A stretch of 64,000 nucleotides of DNA from Larix kaempferi (GCA_027924585.1 BSBM01001383.1:4426001-4490000); one strand, 5' to 3'; numbered from the stretch's first letter, positions 43,690 through 56,393 are shown. Made by a program: numbers and translations. The notes: generated by a model from the letters alone, not told the origin.

Positions 43690-44985
43690 ACTCGTTTTTT
43701 CACTAGACATAGTGTTTTAAGAACCATCCATTGACGGGTCCGTTTCCCACTGGTTCACCATCCTTGTCTTGCAAAATGAAGGCATTATTTCCATGGTAAG
43801 CAACAACTGTATGAGGTCCCTACCAGAGATTATCAAATTTATGGGCTTGTTCTTCTCTTCTAGCATCCCATTTCAACACCAAATCTCCCACTTGGAAATT
43901 ATCAACCTTGGTTCTTTTGTCAAAAGTATTCTTGACCTTCTCCTAAGATATCATAGATTCAACATGTACCATGTTCCTGGTTTCCTGTATCTCAATCAGT
44001 TGATTGACTCTCCTTATCTCAGGTTTTGGTTCTTCTTCCTATTCTTGTAGTAATCTCGTTGCAGGCCCTCTGAGGGAACCAAGGAATATCACCTTTGTTC
44101 GATACACCAATTTGAAAGGGGAAGTATCAATGGACCTCTTGGTGGTAATCCTATCATCCCGTATGGAAAACGTTAACTTGGTATGCCAATCCCTCTTATT
44201 TTCCTGCAGTAGTTTTTTAATAATCCTAACCAAGATCTTGTTAGATGACTTAGCTGTTCCATTTCCCTGGGGGTAGTATGCAGTAGAATGACCCAATTTT
44301 ATATGGAAATCACTGCAGAACTTGGCCATTTTCTTAGATTTGAAAGCTTGAGCATTATCAGTGATTATTTTAATAGGGAAACCAAACATGGACATGATAT
44401 TTTCCTCCAAACATTTGATGATGACTATGTCAGTGACCTGTATGGTTGGTATTGCTTCAATCCATTTGGTGAAGTAATATGTGGCAGTCAATATCCACCT
44501 GTGATGTCCAGAGTATTTGGGAATGATTTCACCAATGAAATATAGCCCCTACTGTTGGAAAGGGGCTTCTACAAAGATTGGTTTTAAAGGAAAGGGAAGG
44601 AGATTCCTTTTTCCTTCAAAGATATGGCATTCATGGAAAGTAGCTACCTCTTTATATGCATCACTTAACATAGTGGGCCAATAAAATCCTGCCCTGAGAA
44701 TCTTGTTGACAGTGGCCTTCCAGTAATGGTGTCCTCCATAGACACCTTTGTGAAACTCTCTTATCGTCATTATGGCTTCATATTCAAACATATAGTTTAG
44801 TAAAATACCATGAGGATCTTTCCAATAGAGGCCTCCATCTAGTATGCAAAATTTTGTAGCCTTCATTTTTATTGATCTAGCTTTCCTCTTGCCCATCTCA
44901 GGGGGTTCTTGTAAATTCTGCAAAACATTTATAATGTCAGAGTACCAAGGTGTTATGGAGAAAAAATCCTATGGCTTGGGGTAGA
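43690..44985 (-). pseudogene. Ty3/gypsy integrase fragment with lost catalytic residues
   Basis: One minus frame covers the zinc-binding region (HKGVYGGHHYW, then AGFYWPTMLSDAYK), the catalytic core and a C-terminal domain ending GPVNGWFLKHYV. In the core the first catalytic Asp is Tyr (TATYYFTKW where relatives have TATDYFTKW). The second Asp is present (ITDNAQAF). The Glu of PQGNGxxE is Lys (PQGNGTAKSSNK). Two of three catalytic residues are therefore missing, and stops occur at about 44549 and 44040. The upstream RT and RNase H are absent beyond about 44985. Confidence 0.85.
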
Positions 44986-47900
44986 CCACAACAGAAAGCT
45001 GACTACCAGAATTAACTCAATTCTCAATGCTATGCTATATAAATGTCAATGCTAAGATAATGGAGAATATAACCAACCTCGATCCAGACGTTTGATGTAG
45101 ATCCCTATTGAAGATTTCAATTCGTGCACTTGAACCTGCAAATTAGTCTTGACAGCGAATATACAACAAGCGCATATAATATATGAAAGACATTAACATC
45201 ATCAATAACAATGGTCCATGATATCATAAGTAAATGCAACCCAATGTAATATAAACAACATTCACATCATTAATGGAAAAGAATATGAGTATTTCTATTA
45301 ATAAATAACAAGAAGTACAATGTGATATGACCTCTTATCGGAAACCAATCTGAACCAAGAACTGGGTCTCTCCACTTGTGCCTCCACCACTTCAATCGTC
45401 CATGGAATGGAAAACTCAAAATATGATAGGAGTTTGGAAGGTGAACATAAAGGGTTCACAACAACAAGGATCAATGAGTGTAGACTCAAGATGCGGCAAA
45501 AATCCACTAGAGTTATCTTGCTCTCTCTTTCTCCTCCCTTCCATATGCCATATGTGCTCAATATATAGTCCTTCCAAAGGTAAGTGAAAGGACACATCAA
45601 GGAATTTTGGGGAAATTGGAGGGCCAAAGGTACCCTAAGACCGCTTTTTGGGAGTAAAAAGTAATTTACTAGTGGTTTTTACCATTTTACTTGTCACCCG
45701 CAGACTATAGTGGTGCAGATCGCGGGTACGCTGGCTAAAATGTAACAGCTAGCGTACATGAAGAAGAATAGGGAAAAAGTGTGTTTGAAGGACATAAAGT
45801 GCCTTTGAGTCAGTGGAATGGATCCTGCAAGCCAAAGAGTGTTGATGCTCACAAGGTGGAAAAATATGTTGTAATAGATGCACCCTAATGTGTGAGGTTA
45901 GAGACTGGTGCTATGATGGCCAAAATACATTTTAAATCTCAGAAGTGGAGTGATGGAGACACAAGTGGAAGGAGTATCTCACTCGTCATAATACAATAGT
46001 ATCTCTGAATACATGTCAGTATAGTACAACAATCTAATACAATGGTCATGAATAGGTAGTACATAGTGAATACATGTCATAAGTGATATGGTTCCCTGCT
46101 GAAAAGGAAACAACTGGTGCAAACTAAAGGTACAAACTGCTGATATCTGAGAGATGATATCTCAGATGTAAAGTCACGATCATAAGTAGCATACTGAATG
46201 CCACTATCGCCTGCGGTCTTCTACACAAATCGTCTACGGTGCAAGTCCCATCAAGTGAATAAAGGTGTTGAGGTCAAACCTAATGTGGCATCGTCTGATT
46301 ACCAGTCAATGATGTATACCGTTAAAATATGCAAGATAACCCACCAATAATGAAAATGGGCATCAAGTCACAGAGTACAATCATCAAAGTGCGAATAGAT
46401 GTGTTGAAGTCAAACACTAAGATGAATCCATGCATCAGGGGACATTGATGTATTCCCAAAACTGTCGACGACGAGAGAACCTACCACATATGACTACAAG
46501 CCTCAAGGTACTCAACCGAACTCTAAGTCTCAAATTTCGGAATAAAACGGTTGAAGTCGACAGAACGAAACTTGCTAGAAGAAGGGCATTAAGGAATCCC
46601 CCATCAACCAGCACGAGGTACCAGCTACGCTGAAAGATTTGGAAGAACTCAGGTGAAACAGACTGACTCAATAAGGATGGCCGACATGCAATAGTCAAGA
46701 GATCTAATGAGTGGCCAACTCAAGTTTCAGGATTTCCTTTGAACAAGAGCATGAGCAGATGGATAGACTCAGGTAGCATAGACTCGATATAACTGTGCGA
46801 TGCAGGAGGCATCACAAAGGGCTCCATAGTGACTGGAAGCTTAACCAATCGGTGGAGTAAACTGAGAAACAAGTACAGCTCCTAAGGTCTAACTATAGTC
46901 CCGACTCATAATGTATGGAGTGGAATGAATGCTCTATTCAAAGGCGACACAATAGCTGCCAACTAGAAGTAGTAACCATAATCCCGTCCGACTTTTTGGA
47001 ATGTTTGATTTTTTTGGTTTTTCATATTTAGAAAAGCTTGAAAAAGAATAAAATTGATTATAATACAATAAGTGAGAGAACAAGTGTCAAATAGAGATCA
47101 GACTAGTCCCAAGCAGTGGAACATACCTATGATCAATGCAAGGAAGCATGTGCAAGATGTGGACACTTGGGGGAGTGTTCCCTCAGGGTCATAAGGTCAT
47201 CAAATTGCGAAGGGAAAATGGAAGCTCTGCAAGGATTGATAGGGAAAGTGCTTAGGAACTAGGCTAACAATTGAGTAAGCGAGAGATGGCACAAGGCTCA
47301 AGTGGCAAGAAAGATGATGCAATGCAATCACAACTAGATATAAATGGGGGAGTCCTTATGGGAGATGGCTAGCATAAGACAAAGTAGAGTATGAGTCTTT
47401 ATCGCAAAGTCATGGCGTAACTACGAAGGACTCCCGATCCTAAGGACAAACAACGACATGGGCACCATAATGAAAAAGGGGTTCTAACTAGCATACCCAT
47501 GTTCGGAAAGGACCTACCGCCACATAATGACACTTCTATAACAGTGTGAAGGCTTCGTGTCGGTTAAGAAGCAGGGTTGCACCTAGGTTTTATGAAAATG
47601 GTCAAAAGGTCAAATGCATAATGCATGTGAAAATGACATTTAACCTATATACCATGTGTGAAATATACCTTTCATAGGTGCGAAATGATCCAAAACAACT
47701 CTCATTGAATAAATCTAGTCAAAAAATGCTACTCCAAGACATTATATTAGTCCAAAACAACTTAAAACGGTGAAAGTTGTAGACAAGTGGGTTTTCAAAT
47801 TTATAAATAGTAATAAAAAATTACAATTTACAATTTACAATTCATTTTCACTATTCACCCAAATTGGAGTTTTGTGGTTAGTTTTCACCTTGAAGTTCAA

Positions 47901-48200
47901 TCATTGATTTTGGGGGCTACAGACATCCGTTCATCGAGTTGTCTGGAGTAGGTTGGTAATCTCATCCATAGCTTTCATTTGATTGTTTTTATTTGAATTT
48001 TCATTGGTTAAAAATTTAAATGGCCAAGCCCTAAATGGTCACGGAGGTACCCGCAGGCTACTAGCATATGGGTAGTGGGTAGGGCTAGGTACTCGCAGTC
48101 AATGCATGCGTTGACCATGGGTACCCACCTTTGTGAGCTAATTAGCTTGCAGGTATGACCGTGGAGTTGGTTTTTTCAATAAAATTGACTAAACTCTTGC
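44986..48200. other. Non-coding sequence, probably the 3' untranslated region of a second Tat-like element
   Basis: No gene is visible. The part at 45300-45620 has a TATATATT element on the minus strand (near 45557) and could be part of an LTR. From about 45900 onward the sequence sits where copy 1 has its long 3' region, directly before the antisense gene. I saw no clear LTR edge. Confidence 0.35.
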
Positions 48201-48216
48201 TTTCTCTTCCTCCAGG

Positions 48217-49447
48217 ATGGTTCTAGAATGGAGAGAAAGGGAACATGACCTTGTGGATGAGGTCGCCCGCAATGATTTTCCTACACAATGAGCTTTACAA
48301 GCATGTCGGATTGACAAATTTTGGAACATAGGGGATTTGAGGGCCCAAAACCTATTGCTCCATCGTTTAATAGATTACTGGGACATAGATGCACAAAACT
48401 TCAACTTGGATAGGCAAATACTTTCCTTAGAGGTTGATGATATCTATTTCATTATTGGTTTGTCCTGCCGAGGTGAAGTTGCAAGACTTCGATCTCATCT
48501 TGTGGGTGGTGGGATCACCATTCTCGACTACATCGAGTGGTATTGTCTTCCCAATACTTGGACAGTGGGGATTCAGGTGCCCATTAGAGCCATAGTCGAT
48601 CTAAGCATAAAGGCTATAGTGGCTACCTTAGTGTGGATTACAGGTTCAGAACCTCTTCACCAGGAATCAAGGCTAGTGATGTTTTATGCCTCATAGTGTA
48701 TGCGGCCCGTGATATATGACTAGTGCACAACTTTACTGGGTTCCATGAAGACCTAGTTAACGGAGTGCAAGCAAGGGGAAGCAAAAAACTTTGGATACGG
48801 CAGTATCTTATGAAGTTTCTTCTTTGAGCGAGTTTTGGGGCTCAATCTGAGGGTTGAAGTCCCTCATCATAGTCTCCACGACACAACCCTGACCCGGTGA
48901 GCAGAGGTCTTGATGCGACAGGGTGGTGGCTGTCAGGCATCACCATACACAGCTGAGTTCTTTCACTAGTGGGACCGATAGGTCATAGCTATAGATGACT
49001 ACCCCTATGCAGGGATAGACTTTCGTCAAGATCGTGATATGCCACTTCCACCAAGAGTAGCATTTGGAGACATCGGTGAGTTACTCTTTTTAGGTTTTTT
49101 GTGTATTAATTTTTTTGGATTTTTGATTATAAATGTGAATGCAAAATTCTATTTAGTGGTAGTATCACATATTAATATTTCGCTACTTTCTTGCAGACAA
49201 AGGTCTAGTAAGACACGAGGGCTTCCCGAGACATCGTCGACGGGGCAGGGGTGGTGAAATAATGGGTGTTGCAGTAGAGCATACACTATAGACTATGCAG
49301 GTCAACCTATCATGGATGACCAACAGGGTACCAGGTCTAGAGATAGCGCAACTACCAGAGGATATGCAGCGCCATGTGTTGGGGGTACCGACCAGCAGGG
49401 TGCGACTGCTGCAACGTATAGCTAATGCAATACATTATTACTATTAG
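48217..49447 (+). pseudogene. Antisense gene of a Tat-like element, plant-mobile-domain-like protein, copy 2
   Basis: An ATG at 48217 lies just after a CTTCCTCCAG acceptor-like sequence. One frame continues to 49075 with about eight stops and no frameshift. A second exon 49197-49447 follows. The longest open piece is 48337-48696. Shared blocks with copy 1 include VLEWRERE, LSLEVDDIYFIIGLSCRG and GYGSIL...FFFERV. The proteins are clearly homologous but well diverged, so the gene is old within this lineage. It faces the second RNase H at 49670-50095, as in copy 1. An upstream exon is possible, given the acceptor. Confidence 0.72.
49076..49196 (+). other. Candidate intron of antisense gene copy 2
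   Basis: A 121-bp AT-rich interval starts GTGAGTTAC and ends CTTTCTTGCAG, both close to plant splice consensus. Removing it joins the two exons in phase 1 and keeps the frame open toward the sequence that matches copy 1 exon 2. Confidence 0.65.
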
Positions 49448-49669
49448 ACACATCCTGTCGAGGCAACAACTAGGCCTCCTCATAGGGCTTAGACATCTTA
49501 GAGTCCCATTTTTGTATCGATATGTATATTTCTGAGGGCTACGGGCTCCAGTTTTGTATTATGACACTACCATTTTGGACATATTATTTATAAAAAACTA
49601 TGGTTCTCCGGTTCTACTATATGTGTGTATGTACAAATGTATGAATGTATCTTTTATTTGTGTGCTTCA

Positions 49670-50095
49670 TTATGAATGTGACAAATGCCAATCTAGGACA
49701 TAGTTAGCATATGCATCAGATATATGATTAAAACTTCTCAGAACATGAATGTATGTAATGGAAACAAAATGTTGTTACAAGAGTCTTACCCTTAAGAATA
49801 TCTGCAATAACATAGGATCCTTCACAGGGTACCGACCATTCAATTGAGACACAACTAGTTGTGAGTCCAGGCAGAATTCTAAAAACTGGATACCATGTGA
49901 AATAGCATCCTTAAGTAGCTCAATGACAACACTGTACTCAGCCACATTGTTAGATGTAGGACTGAGACAAGCACCTCTTGAAGACACAACTAGGTGGTCA
50001 AGTGAATAAATAACCCAGGCAGCAGAAGCAAGCTACTGCATATGACAGATAGCACCATCCGCAAATCCTAAGAACGTAGGGGATTCCACTGACAT
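49670..50095 (-). pseudogene. Second (archaeal-type) RNase H of a Tat-like element, copy 2
   Basis: ATG at 50095 and stop at 49670 give 141 codons, nearly the length of copy 1. Two in-frame stops are present. The four catalytic positions can be read: GFADGA, NNVAEYSV, CLDSQLVVSQL and ISDAYA. The end YVLDWHLSHS corresponds to NILDWHINH in copy 1. It sits about 130 bp downstream of an integrase C-terminus, the same order as in copy 1. Confidence 0.82.
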
Positions 50096-50225
50096 CTTTC
50101 AATCAAACGGAAGCGAATAAGCAGACCCAAAAACCAAAAAGAAATATAAACTATGTACATAAGCAACTATACACTAGTATACAAAAGTATTAGCTCAAAC
50201 TAGAAGTTCAAGCATAATACCACTA

Positions 50226-50404
50226 GAGGTAGAGCCCATTTCTAGGCTCCTTCAAGATGTACCCCTCATAATCTTCTAATTCATAGGATCCTTTTTCTAG
50301 GAAACGCCTCACGATGTAAGGACCGTGCCACATAGGGTTAAACTTGCCTACCCCCAGGGGTTTTTTAGCTTGGTAGTATAAGAGGACCAAGTTGTTGGTC
50401 ACCC
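50226..50404 (-). pseudogene. Integrase C-terminal domain of the second Tat-like element
   Basis: The minus strand reads NLVLLYYQAKKPLG, then MWHGPYIVRRFLEKGSYEL and EPRNGLYL, typical of the gypsy integrase C-terminal domain. The rest of pol is missing to the right of about 50405, where an LTR begins. Confidence 0.82.
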
Positions 50405-50408
50405 TATA

Positions 50409-51871
50409 TGCTAATTAATTACAACCAACACACAGGATTCTCAATATAAATTGTCAAATCCAGGGAAGTCTTTTATTTCAATGGAAATAAGCACAATCTA
50501 TGCATAAATATTTCAAGTAGTTGATTAACTGAATAGAGATAATAATCCTGCCTATCTGCTTAGCCAAACTCATTCCATAAAGAAAACTAATCTAACTTAT
50601 ACATCTAGGAATTCAAAGTGCAACTACCTTCCTACAGAAATCAACCTAGCAGTTACTGATCTAAGAATAGAAATGAATTAGATTACTTTTGCAAGAAGTT
50701 AAATCCTATAATTATCAAACTACAGTATTCAATCTTTACCAAAATTATTCATCCAGCAACTACTGTAACTCAACCATAATCTTCCTAATCTATGAATTCA
50801 AAAGATACAATAGCAACTAGAATTAGAAAATAAACTTGAACCCTAAATTGATAATCATTGGAAATCCTAGGAAGCCTAAATACTGAAAGGAATTGGAGCT
50901 GAGCTTAGATGTAACAGCTATTGAACACACATGCATTAATCAAACTAACCTACACAGTCGACTGTCACACCACACAGTTGCAGCTATTCATAATGCAAAG
51001 AATAAATTGCCAATAAAGAATGCAATCACAAATCTTTGTTGCAGCTATCAGAAATACGCCTAATGCAATTCCACAATACACAACAGGAAATGAATTAATC
51101 TAACTACCTACTTAACTCGGCAATCTCTATGAGAAGGCGGGCCCTGGCCTTCTAATAAAGACGTCGTGAACTACCACAAATTAAGACACATAAATGGAAG
51201 TAACTCTGCTCTTCATTAAAGATGGTAATTCACAGTCTCAGTTCTCTATTACAGCTCGTACAAAATGATAATTATCCAACCCCAGACTTTGAAAGCCTTC
51301 CATATTTACACATGCAAAATATAGTTCGTGACCCACTAATTTCATGCATCAATGAAGATCTCTAATCTTCGTGCTGCAGAGTTACAGCTAAAATGTTACA
51401 GCCATAATGAATGAGGTCGTTAATCATGAAGGATGCTATTACATTGGCAGTCAATGGATCAATGGTTTAACAAATTGGTAGGCGTCCTGTCTGTCACAGC
51501 TATGTTCTATTTTAGCGACCTGTTACAGCTTCATGTGGAGAGATGCGTTGTCCCTTGAAATATGAGGAATCAAATCAGAAGAGTAACAGCTGGAAACACT
51601 TATGATTCTTTCCCAAGGCATTGCGACTGATACACCTATGGTTTGATCTTAACTTAATGAAATCAACACAAGTTAGCATAAATCGAAGGCTATAATTCAT
51701 AACCATAACAATCTTAGGCATTTAATTAAATGAAACAATAATGAATTATACCTTGTCAGGATTGCTAATTGATCTAGAAAAATGCATGTATATGGTTCAT
51801 GAAAGTAGGGTGTAACAGGGCAAAATGATGTAATAGGTATGGTTAAAAAAGGGCATTTCCAGGGCCCAACA
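50409..51871 (-). mobile_element. 3' LTR (about 1.46 kb) inserted into the Tat-like integrase
   Basis: On the minus strand it starts TGTTGGGCCC at 51871 directly after a purine tract GGGGGGAGA (51872-51880). Its other end is placed at the TG near 50409, where the integrase reading stops. A TATA-like element lies near 51302. It does not match the LTR at 55794-56393 at either end, so the element to its right is probably chimeric. No plant gene is visible inside. Confidence 0.55.
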
Positions 51872-54580
51872 TCTCCCCCCAACTATCCATTTTCATGTCC
51901 CCATGCAACAACCTCCACTAGTCCGAATATGAGTCCAAGCTGTATCTTTGAAGATTGGTGAGACTGTAGGCAAGCTCTGGTGGTTCCCCATAAGGCACAA
52001 ATCCATAGTAGGTTGTCCATCTCTCCTAACACAGCTTCTCTTCTTCCTTAGTCAAAACATAGTTGTTCCTGTAAGGACTCACAAGCAGCCATATGAGGGG
52101 AAATCTGAATCTCAATCCAACCCACCAAGGTCCACATGTTTTCATGCACTGCACATACCCAGGAACCCTTGTCAAGGCTTGCTTAAAATTCTCAAAGCAG
52201 TATGGATCCCCTTCCCTCAGAGATGAAGAAGAATATATCCATCTGTATTCACTACCTTCCAGAGCACACTGCTGCATATTAAAAATCATCAAGGCACAGG
52301 TAGTGAGGATTTTCTCTCACAAATTTTTTAAGTATTGGGTAATTGCAGGAACCCTAAGAGATCCGGCATGATTTGCTATGAGTTCTCTTGTATCCTGAGG
52401 TTCATTCCTAATCCAAAGAGTAGAAGTCTCTTCATTCTTTTTGATGGTTTGGAAAGCATTTCGCCATTTTACATGGTTGATGACAAAAGAGGCAAACGCC
52501 CTTAGCTGAACATCCCCCAAACAAGGCACAGGGTTGGAGGGAGAGTCAACGTAGCAAGCCCTATCATGTAAATATAATTCACATAACAAATGTTGATCCT
52601 CAAAATCACTTCCCAAAAAAATTTCTAGAAACTGGGTAGCTATTGCTATATCAAATGATCTCCCTTCCTTTAGATCCCTCAATTTAAATAAAGTTGTCTA
52701 CTCATGAAGAAAGACAGGGTAAGAGGGGGATGGAACCCTGCAACTCAGTAATTCTAGGGAAAGAGTATACATTTGGTCTTTTTCTTGTTGCAGGGACTTA
52801 AGTTTCTTCAATTCTTCCAACGTTTTTTGAAATTTTTCCCATCGTATTTTCTAGAAGAATATCTCCTTAGACCACTTTTCTCTCAACTCCCTGATGGTAT
52901 TTCTATGTTCATGGAGAGAAATCATCCCTGTCCTGCACTGAGCAATGTATTTCTACCATTTATCTAACTCAAGACTCAGCCAGGGAATCTTCTTCTCCAA
53001 CCGTTGAATTCTCCCATTCTCCACATCATTTTCATCATCGAAATCTAAATTAATGATGCCTTGAGAAGGTATCTTTCTTACCTCGTCACCATATGTTCCA
53101 GCTTCCACTTTGTGGATTGATGGTGTAGCAACCTCATCTTCCATTGGTGCTGTAGCAACCTCTGTTTGTGTTAAAATCTCAACAATTGATTCTGGGACTG
53201 TTGGTTCTTGTGTGACAACGTCCTTTCTCTCCATTTCAACCTCTTCCTCCTCAGTTTGAGTTGCAACCTCAACAAACATTTTTGAAGATGTTGGTTCTTA
53301 TGTAACAACATTTTCTTCTTGGATTTTACCTTCAACAACTTTAGTCCTTGTTGCATCTTCAATAAATATTTCCAAGGGCATTGGTTCTTGTGTGACAACG
53401 TCCTTTTCCTTTATTTCTCCAAGTTGTTGAGAAGGTTCCTGGACTACCTCAATGTCTGCTGAGCAATGAGACTATTCCATGAGTAATTATGTATCTCCTG
53501 ATGGTTGAGTTTGCATATCTTCTTCTTATTTTGGTTCCATATCTGGGATTAATTCCATTCGTGGCTCATTTTCCCCCATTAGATCAACTACGGGCACTTC
53601 TCCTTCTTGCTTTGTCTGTTCAGGTTCTTGTGCAACAAGGTCCACCAATATGACTTTATGCCCTGCCAATTTATATATGTCTCCACATTCTGGACATATC
53701 ACTTTTCCCGGCTCTTCATGGCTCAAGTCAGGGAATGAATTTTCCACTTGTTCTCCAGCTTCCACCAAAATAGCCAGACTCCTTTGTGCTTGTTTCCTAC
53801 TTATTTCCTTCCATTTCTCCATTTCAATTCGAAGTGTTTGCACTTCTTCCCTTAATAGTTCATTTTCATATAGGATATTTTCAATCTGGGGTTCATCCAC
53901 AGCAGGTTCTTATGTGTCAGCAAGTGTTTTGGGATCTAAGATGGGGATTTCTATGCTCGCCCCTGCAACACATGCTGCTTTTGCTAAAGGTACCTCAATA
54001 TTTGCCCCAATTTCACCTTCTATCTCAGCTGAGGGTAATTCAATATTTACTCCAATTTCACCTGCTATCTCAGCTAAGGGTAATTCAATATTTACCCCAA
54101 TTTCTCCTGCTATCTCAGCTGCTTCCATAGATCGAGTCCTTCTTCTCTTCACCCCTTTCGATGGCTGATTAACACTACTTGATGCCACTGCTGTAGTAGC
54201 TGTAGGTCTCCTTTTCCATATTGAAGTAGCTATCTGGCCCTTATTCCCGGTTCTTTTCCTTTTCTTTTGTGACATGGGGGTTTCCAAATTTCCAAAGGGA
54301 AAATCAAATTCCTCCTCTTCCACAATAATTCCCCGGATTTCTAGGGAGGATTCAATATCCAACACCTCTTTGCTTTCCTCTGTTGCACCTGCCTGGTACT
54401 CTCCTTCCTGCATTGCCACTTCCATAGTTGCAGGTTCAACAGCTGCTCCAGTTTCAGCTTCTTCTGCTGCAGCTACTAATGATGCCATTTCTAATGCTTC
54501 AGCCGCCACCCTTACTGCAATTTTAATAGGGTCTGTTTCTTCCCCTGTAGGGTTAGATGTTGTTGCATCTTCTGAGATGG
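51843..54580 (-). pseudogene. Decayed ~890-codon non-pol ORF downstream of a copia gag
   Basis: One frame can be followed from about 54580 to a stop at 51843 with about eleven stops and no frameshift. It passes through the purine tract and ends a few codons inside the 3' LTR. In order: an acidic, Ala/Glu-rich start; a basic patch (KKRKRTGNKG, KGVKRRRTRS); four 15-residue repeats; a coiled-coil-like segment (ENELLREEVQTLRIEMEKW) with a nearby CPECGDIYK; repeats around VVTQEP; and a globular-looking C-terminal part (FDIAIATQFLEIFLG, TCGPWWVGLRF). I do not recognise the family. It sits where pol would be in an autonomous element. It resembles the ORF at 24332-27949 in architecture only. Confidence 0.65.
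53940..54135 (-). repeat. 45-bp coding tandem repeat, four units
   Basis: The units translate as AEIAGEIGVNIELPL, a nearly identical second copy, AEIEGEIGANIEVPL and the diverged AKAACVAGASIEIPI. The period is 45 bp and the frame is preserved. Confidence 0.85.
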
Positions 54581-55219
54581 CTCTCTTTTGAACTTCCCTT
54601 TCTTCGTGTGAGCTGTGAGAGCTTGATCTTCATTCCCCATCTTTTCTTCTCATGCCACAAGCCTTGCTTCTTCTTGTGAGCATTCTTCTCGTAGTCTACT
54701 GAAGGAGATCAACTTCTTCCTTGCACAAATTCCTTGGATAAAGGAATCCCATGACGTGGGTAGGCCATTTAGAGTGGTCATTACCACTTCACCATTCTCC
54801 ACCATTTCATCTACTGCTTCTAGCTGTTCCTTGATCTGGGAGACCCTTGAAAAATAAGATTGAATGGTTTCTCCATTCTGAAATTTTACTTCTTTCAATT
54901 GGTTCCGCGGGGTCATCTTCCGATTTATGTTCTTCCCTTCAAACAGTTTGGTCAAAGAGTCAAACATCTCCTTGGGTGTCTTAAGAGAAGACACATGGGG
55001 TATGAGATGGTCTTTGATAGAATCAACAGTGATTCTTTTTTCCTTGACCAAGTTCTTCTTGTGCAATGCCTTGCCCTCTTCATCCTCTGGGATAGGGATG
55101 TCTTCTTTCACATATGAGTCCAACTCATTCTCTTCCAGGATTAACCCAATTCTATACTTCCAGGCTCGGAAGTTATCAGCCCCTTCAAGCTTATCCTCAA
55201 GCTTGGTGTGGAGAGACAT
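54580..55219 (-). pseudogene. gag: Ty1/copia gag
   Basis: ATG at 55219 opens 189 residues to a stop at 54650, and the frame continues about 25 codons further. The start (KLEDKLEGADNFRAWKYRI) and the blocks NQLKEVKFQNGETIQSYFS and LNGLPTSWDSFIQGI are typical of the copia gag (UBN2-type) domain. The last readable block, ALTAHTKKGKFKRE, is what normally precedes the zinc knuckle, but no knuckle follows. Instead the reading passes, with a frame change, into the long unrelated ORF. The gag is therefore truncated at its nucleocapsid end. Confidence 0.85.
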
Positions 55220-55780
55220 CTTAAAGAGTACTTCAAATGGAAATAGAAAAGATTTAGATCTTACCAGTTGAAGTGCTGAAAACTAGATCTGGTCCCGAAT
55301 TAGGGTTTGTTAGAGAAACCCTAAAAATTAAAAATGTGAATTTCAAATTTCTGAAAGGATAGAAAGATGTTCCTTCATGAGCTGATCCGCCTAGTGCATT
55401 CATAATTTGAGATCAGCAAAGTCTTGCCCTTCAAAATTGCCTTTTTGTCCTCCTGGGTTCACTAGGGAGAGCCCTGAATTAGGGTTTGAGTTTCTCGAAA
55501 ATCTACCCAGCCAAAAATCTCAATCCAAAGCTCTAAAATTTGATTTTTGCAAGGAGCTTCCAGCTGTGTCTTTAGATTCCAGAAATTCCTATTTTTGTGG
55601 AAACCCTAATTTTTAGGGCCAAATCAGAAAATGCTCAGAATTGAATTCTGATTGGACAGATAGATGCGCCTTGATGAGTAGAGTCAATATACTATACGGA
55701 TTTTCAAAAAGCTGTGGAGAGAAACCCAATAAACAAGGAACTCAAGCTTTCGTCACTGCAAAATGTCTTGTTCTCAAGTT
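55220..55780 (-). other. Leader between primer-binding site and gag
   Basis: About 560 bp without coding signal, consistent with a 5' untranslated leader that would hold packaging sequences. I can identify no specific element in it. Confidence 0.5.
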
Positions 55781-55793
55781 AGCTCTGATACCA
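55781..55793 (-). other. Primer-binding site for initiator Met tRNA
   Basis: The minus strand reads TGGTATCAGAGCT directly after the LTR end TTTAACA. Confidence 0.88.
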
Positions 55794-56393
55794 TGTTAAA
55801 TTTTTAGCATTAATTCACAATACTCTAGGATCTTTGCTGAGAGAATAACATCTACAGTATATCAATGCATGAAAATCACAATATGACAAGCATCACAAGA
55901 ATCAAAAGCATAAGAGACAAGAGACATAGAGTTTCCGTGGGGAAAACCCTAATGTGAAAAAACCCCACAACTTCCTCAGAGATAGAGAGAGCAATGGCTC
56001 AACCAAAGTACAACCAAATAACACTGAGATAGTCTCCTGATAGCAGATCATCCTCCTCCTCACTAGTGCGCCACTTTTCAAGTGAGAGTGAGTTACTTTT
56101 TCGAGTGAGTAAAATAGAGATCTCCGATCTCTATTTATACTTACCTTTTTGCCCAGTGACCTTATGGGGCCGACTTGTCTATCTAGATACATCCACATTA
56201 TATTATATATAATTCAGGGCCGACCCCACATGGTGGTCTAATAACCCATCGGCAAGTACACACACTTGCGACACTTGTCAATCCACATGACGACACTTCC
56301 TTATAGAGGAATAACACATCTCTTATAAGGGTACAATAAATATATATAAAATACACAGGTGAAATACATTCCGAAGTTACATATACATCAACA
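55794..56393 (-). mobile_element. Copia LTR (600 bp) shared between two element bodies
   Basis: The minus strand runs from TGTTGATGTATATG at 56393 to AATTTAACA at 55794. A purine tract AAGAGGGAG lies directly before it (56394-56402) and a primer-binding site directly after it. It therefore has a 3' LTR context on the right and a 5' LTR context on the left. A TATAAATAG box is at 56131-56139. By arrangement this resembles the shared LTRs of the 14-30 kb array. Confidence 0.8.
56131..56139 (-). promoter_or_regulatory. TATA box of the copia LTR
   Basis: Minus strand TATAAATAG about 255 bp from the outer end of the LTR, in a normal U3 position. Confidence 0.65.

Noticed and set aside
53650-54168. 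172-residue plus-strand ORF
   Set aside because: It is the mirror of the long minus-strand frame and of its 45-bp repeats.
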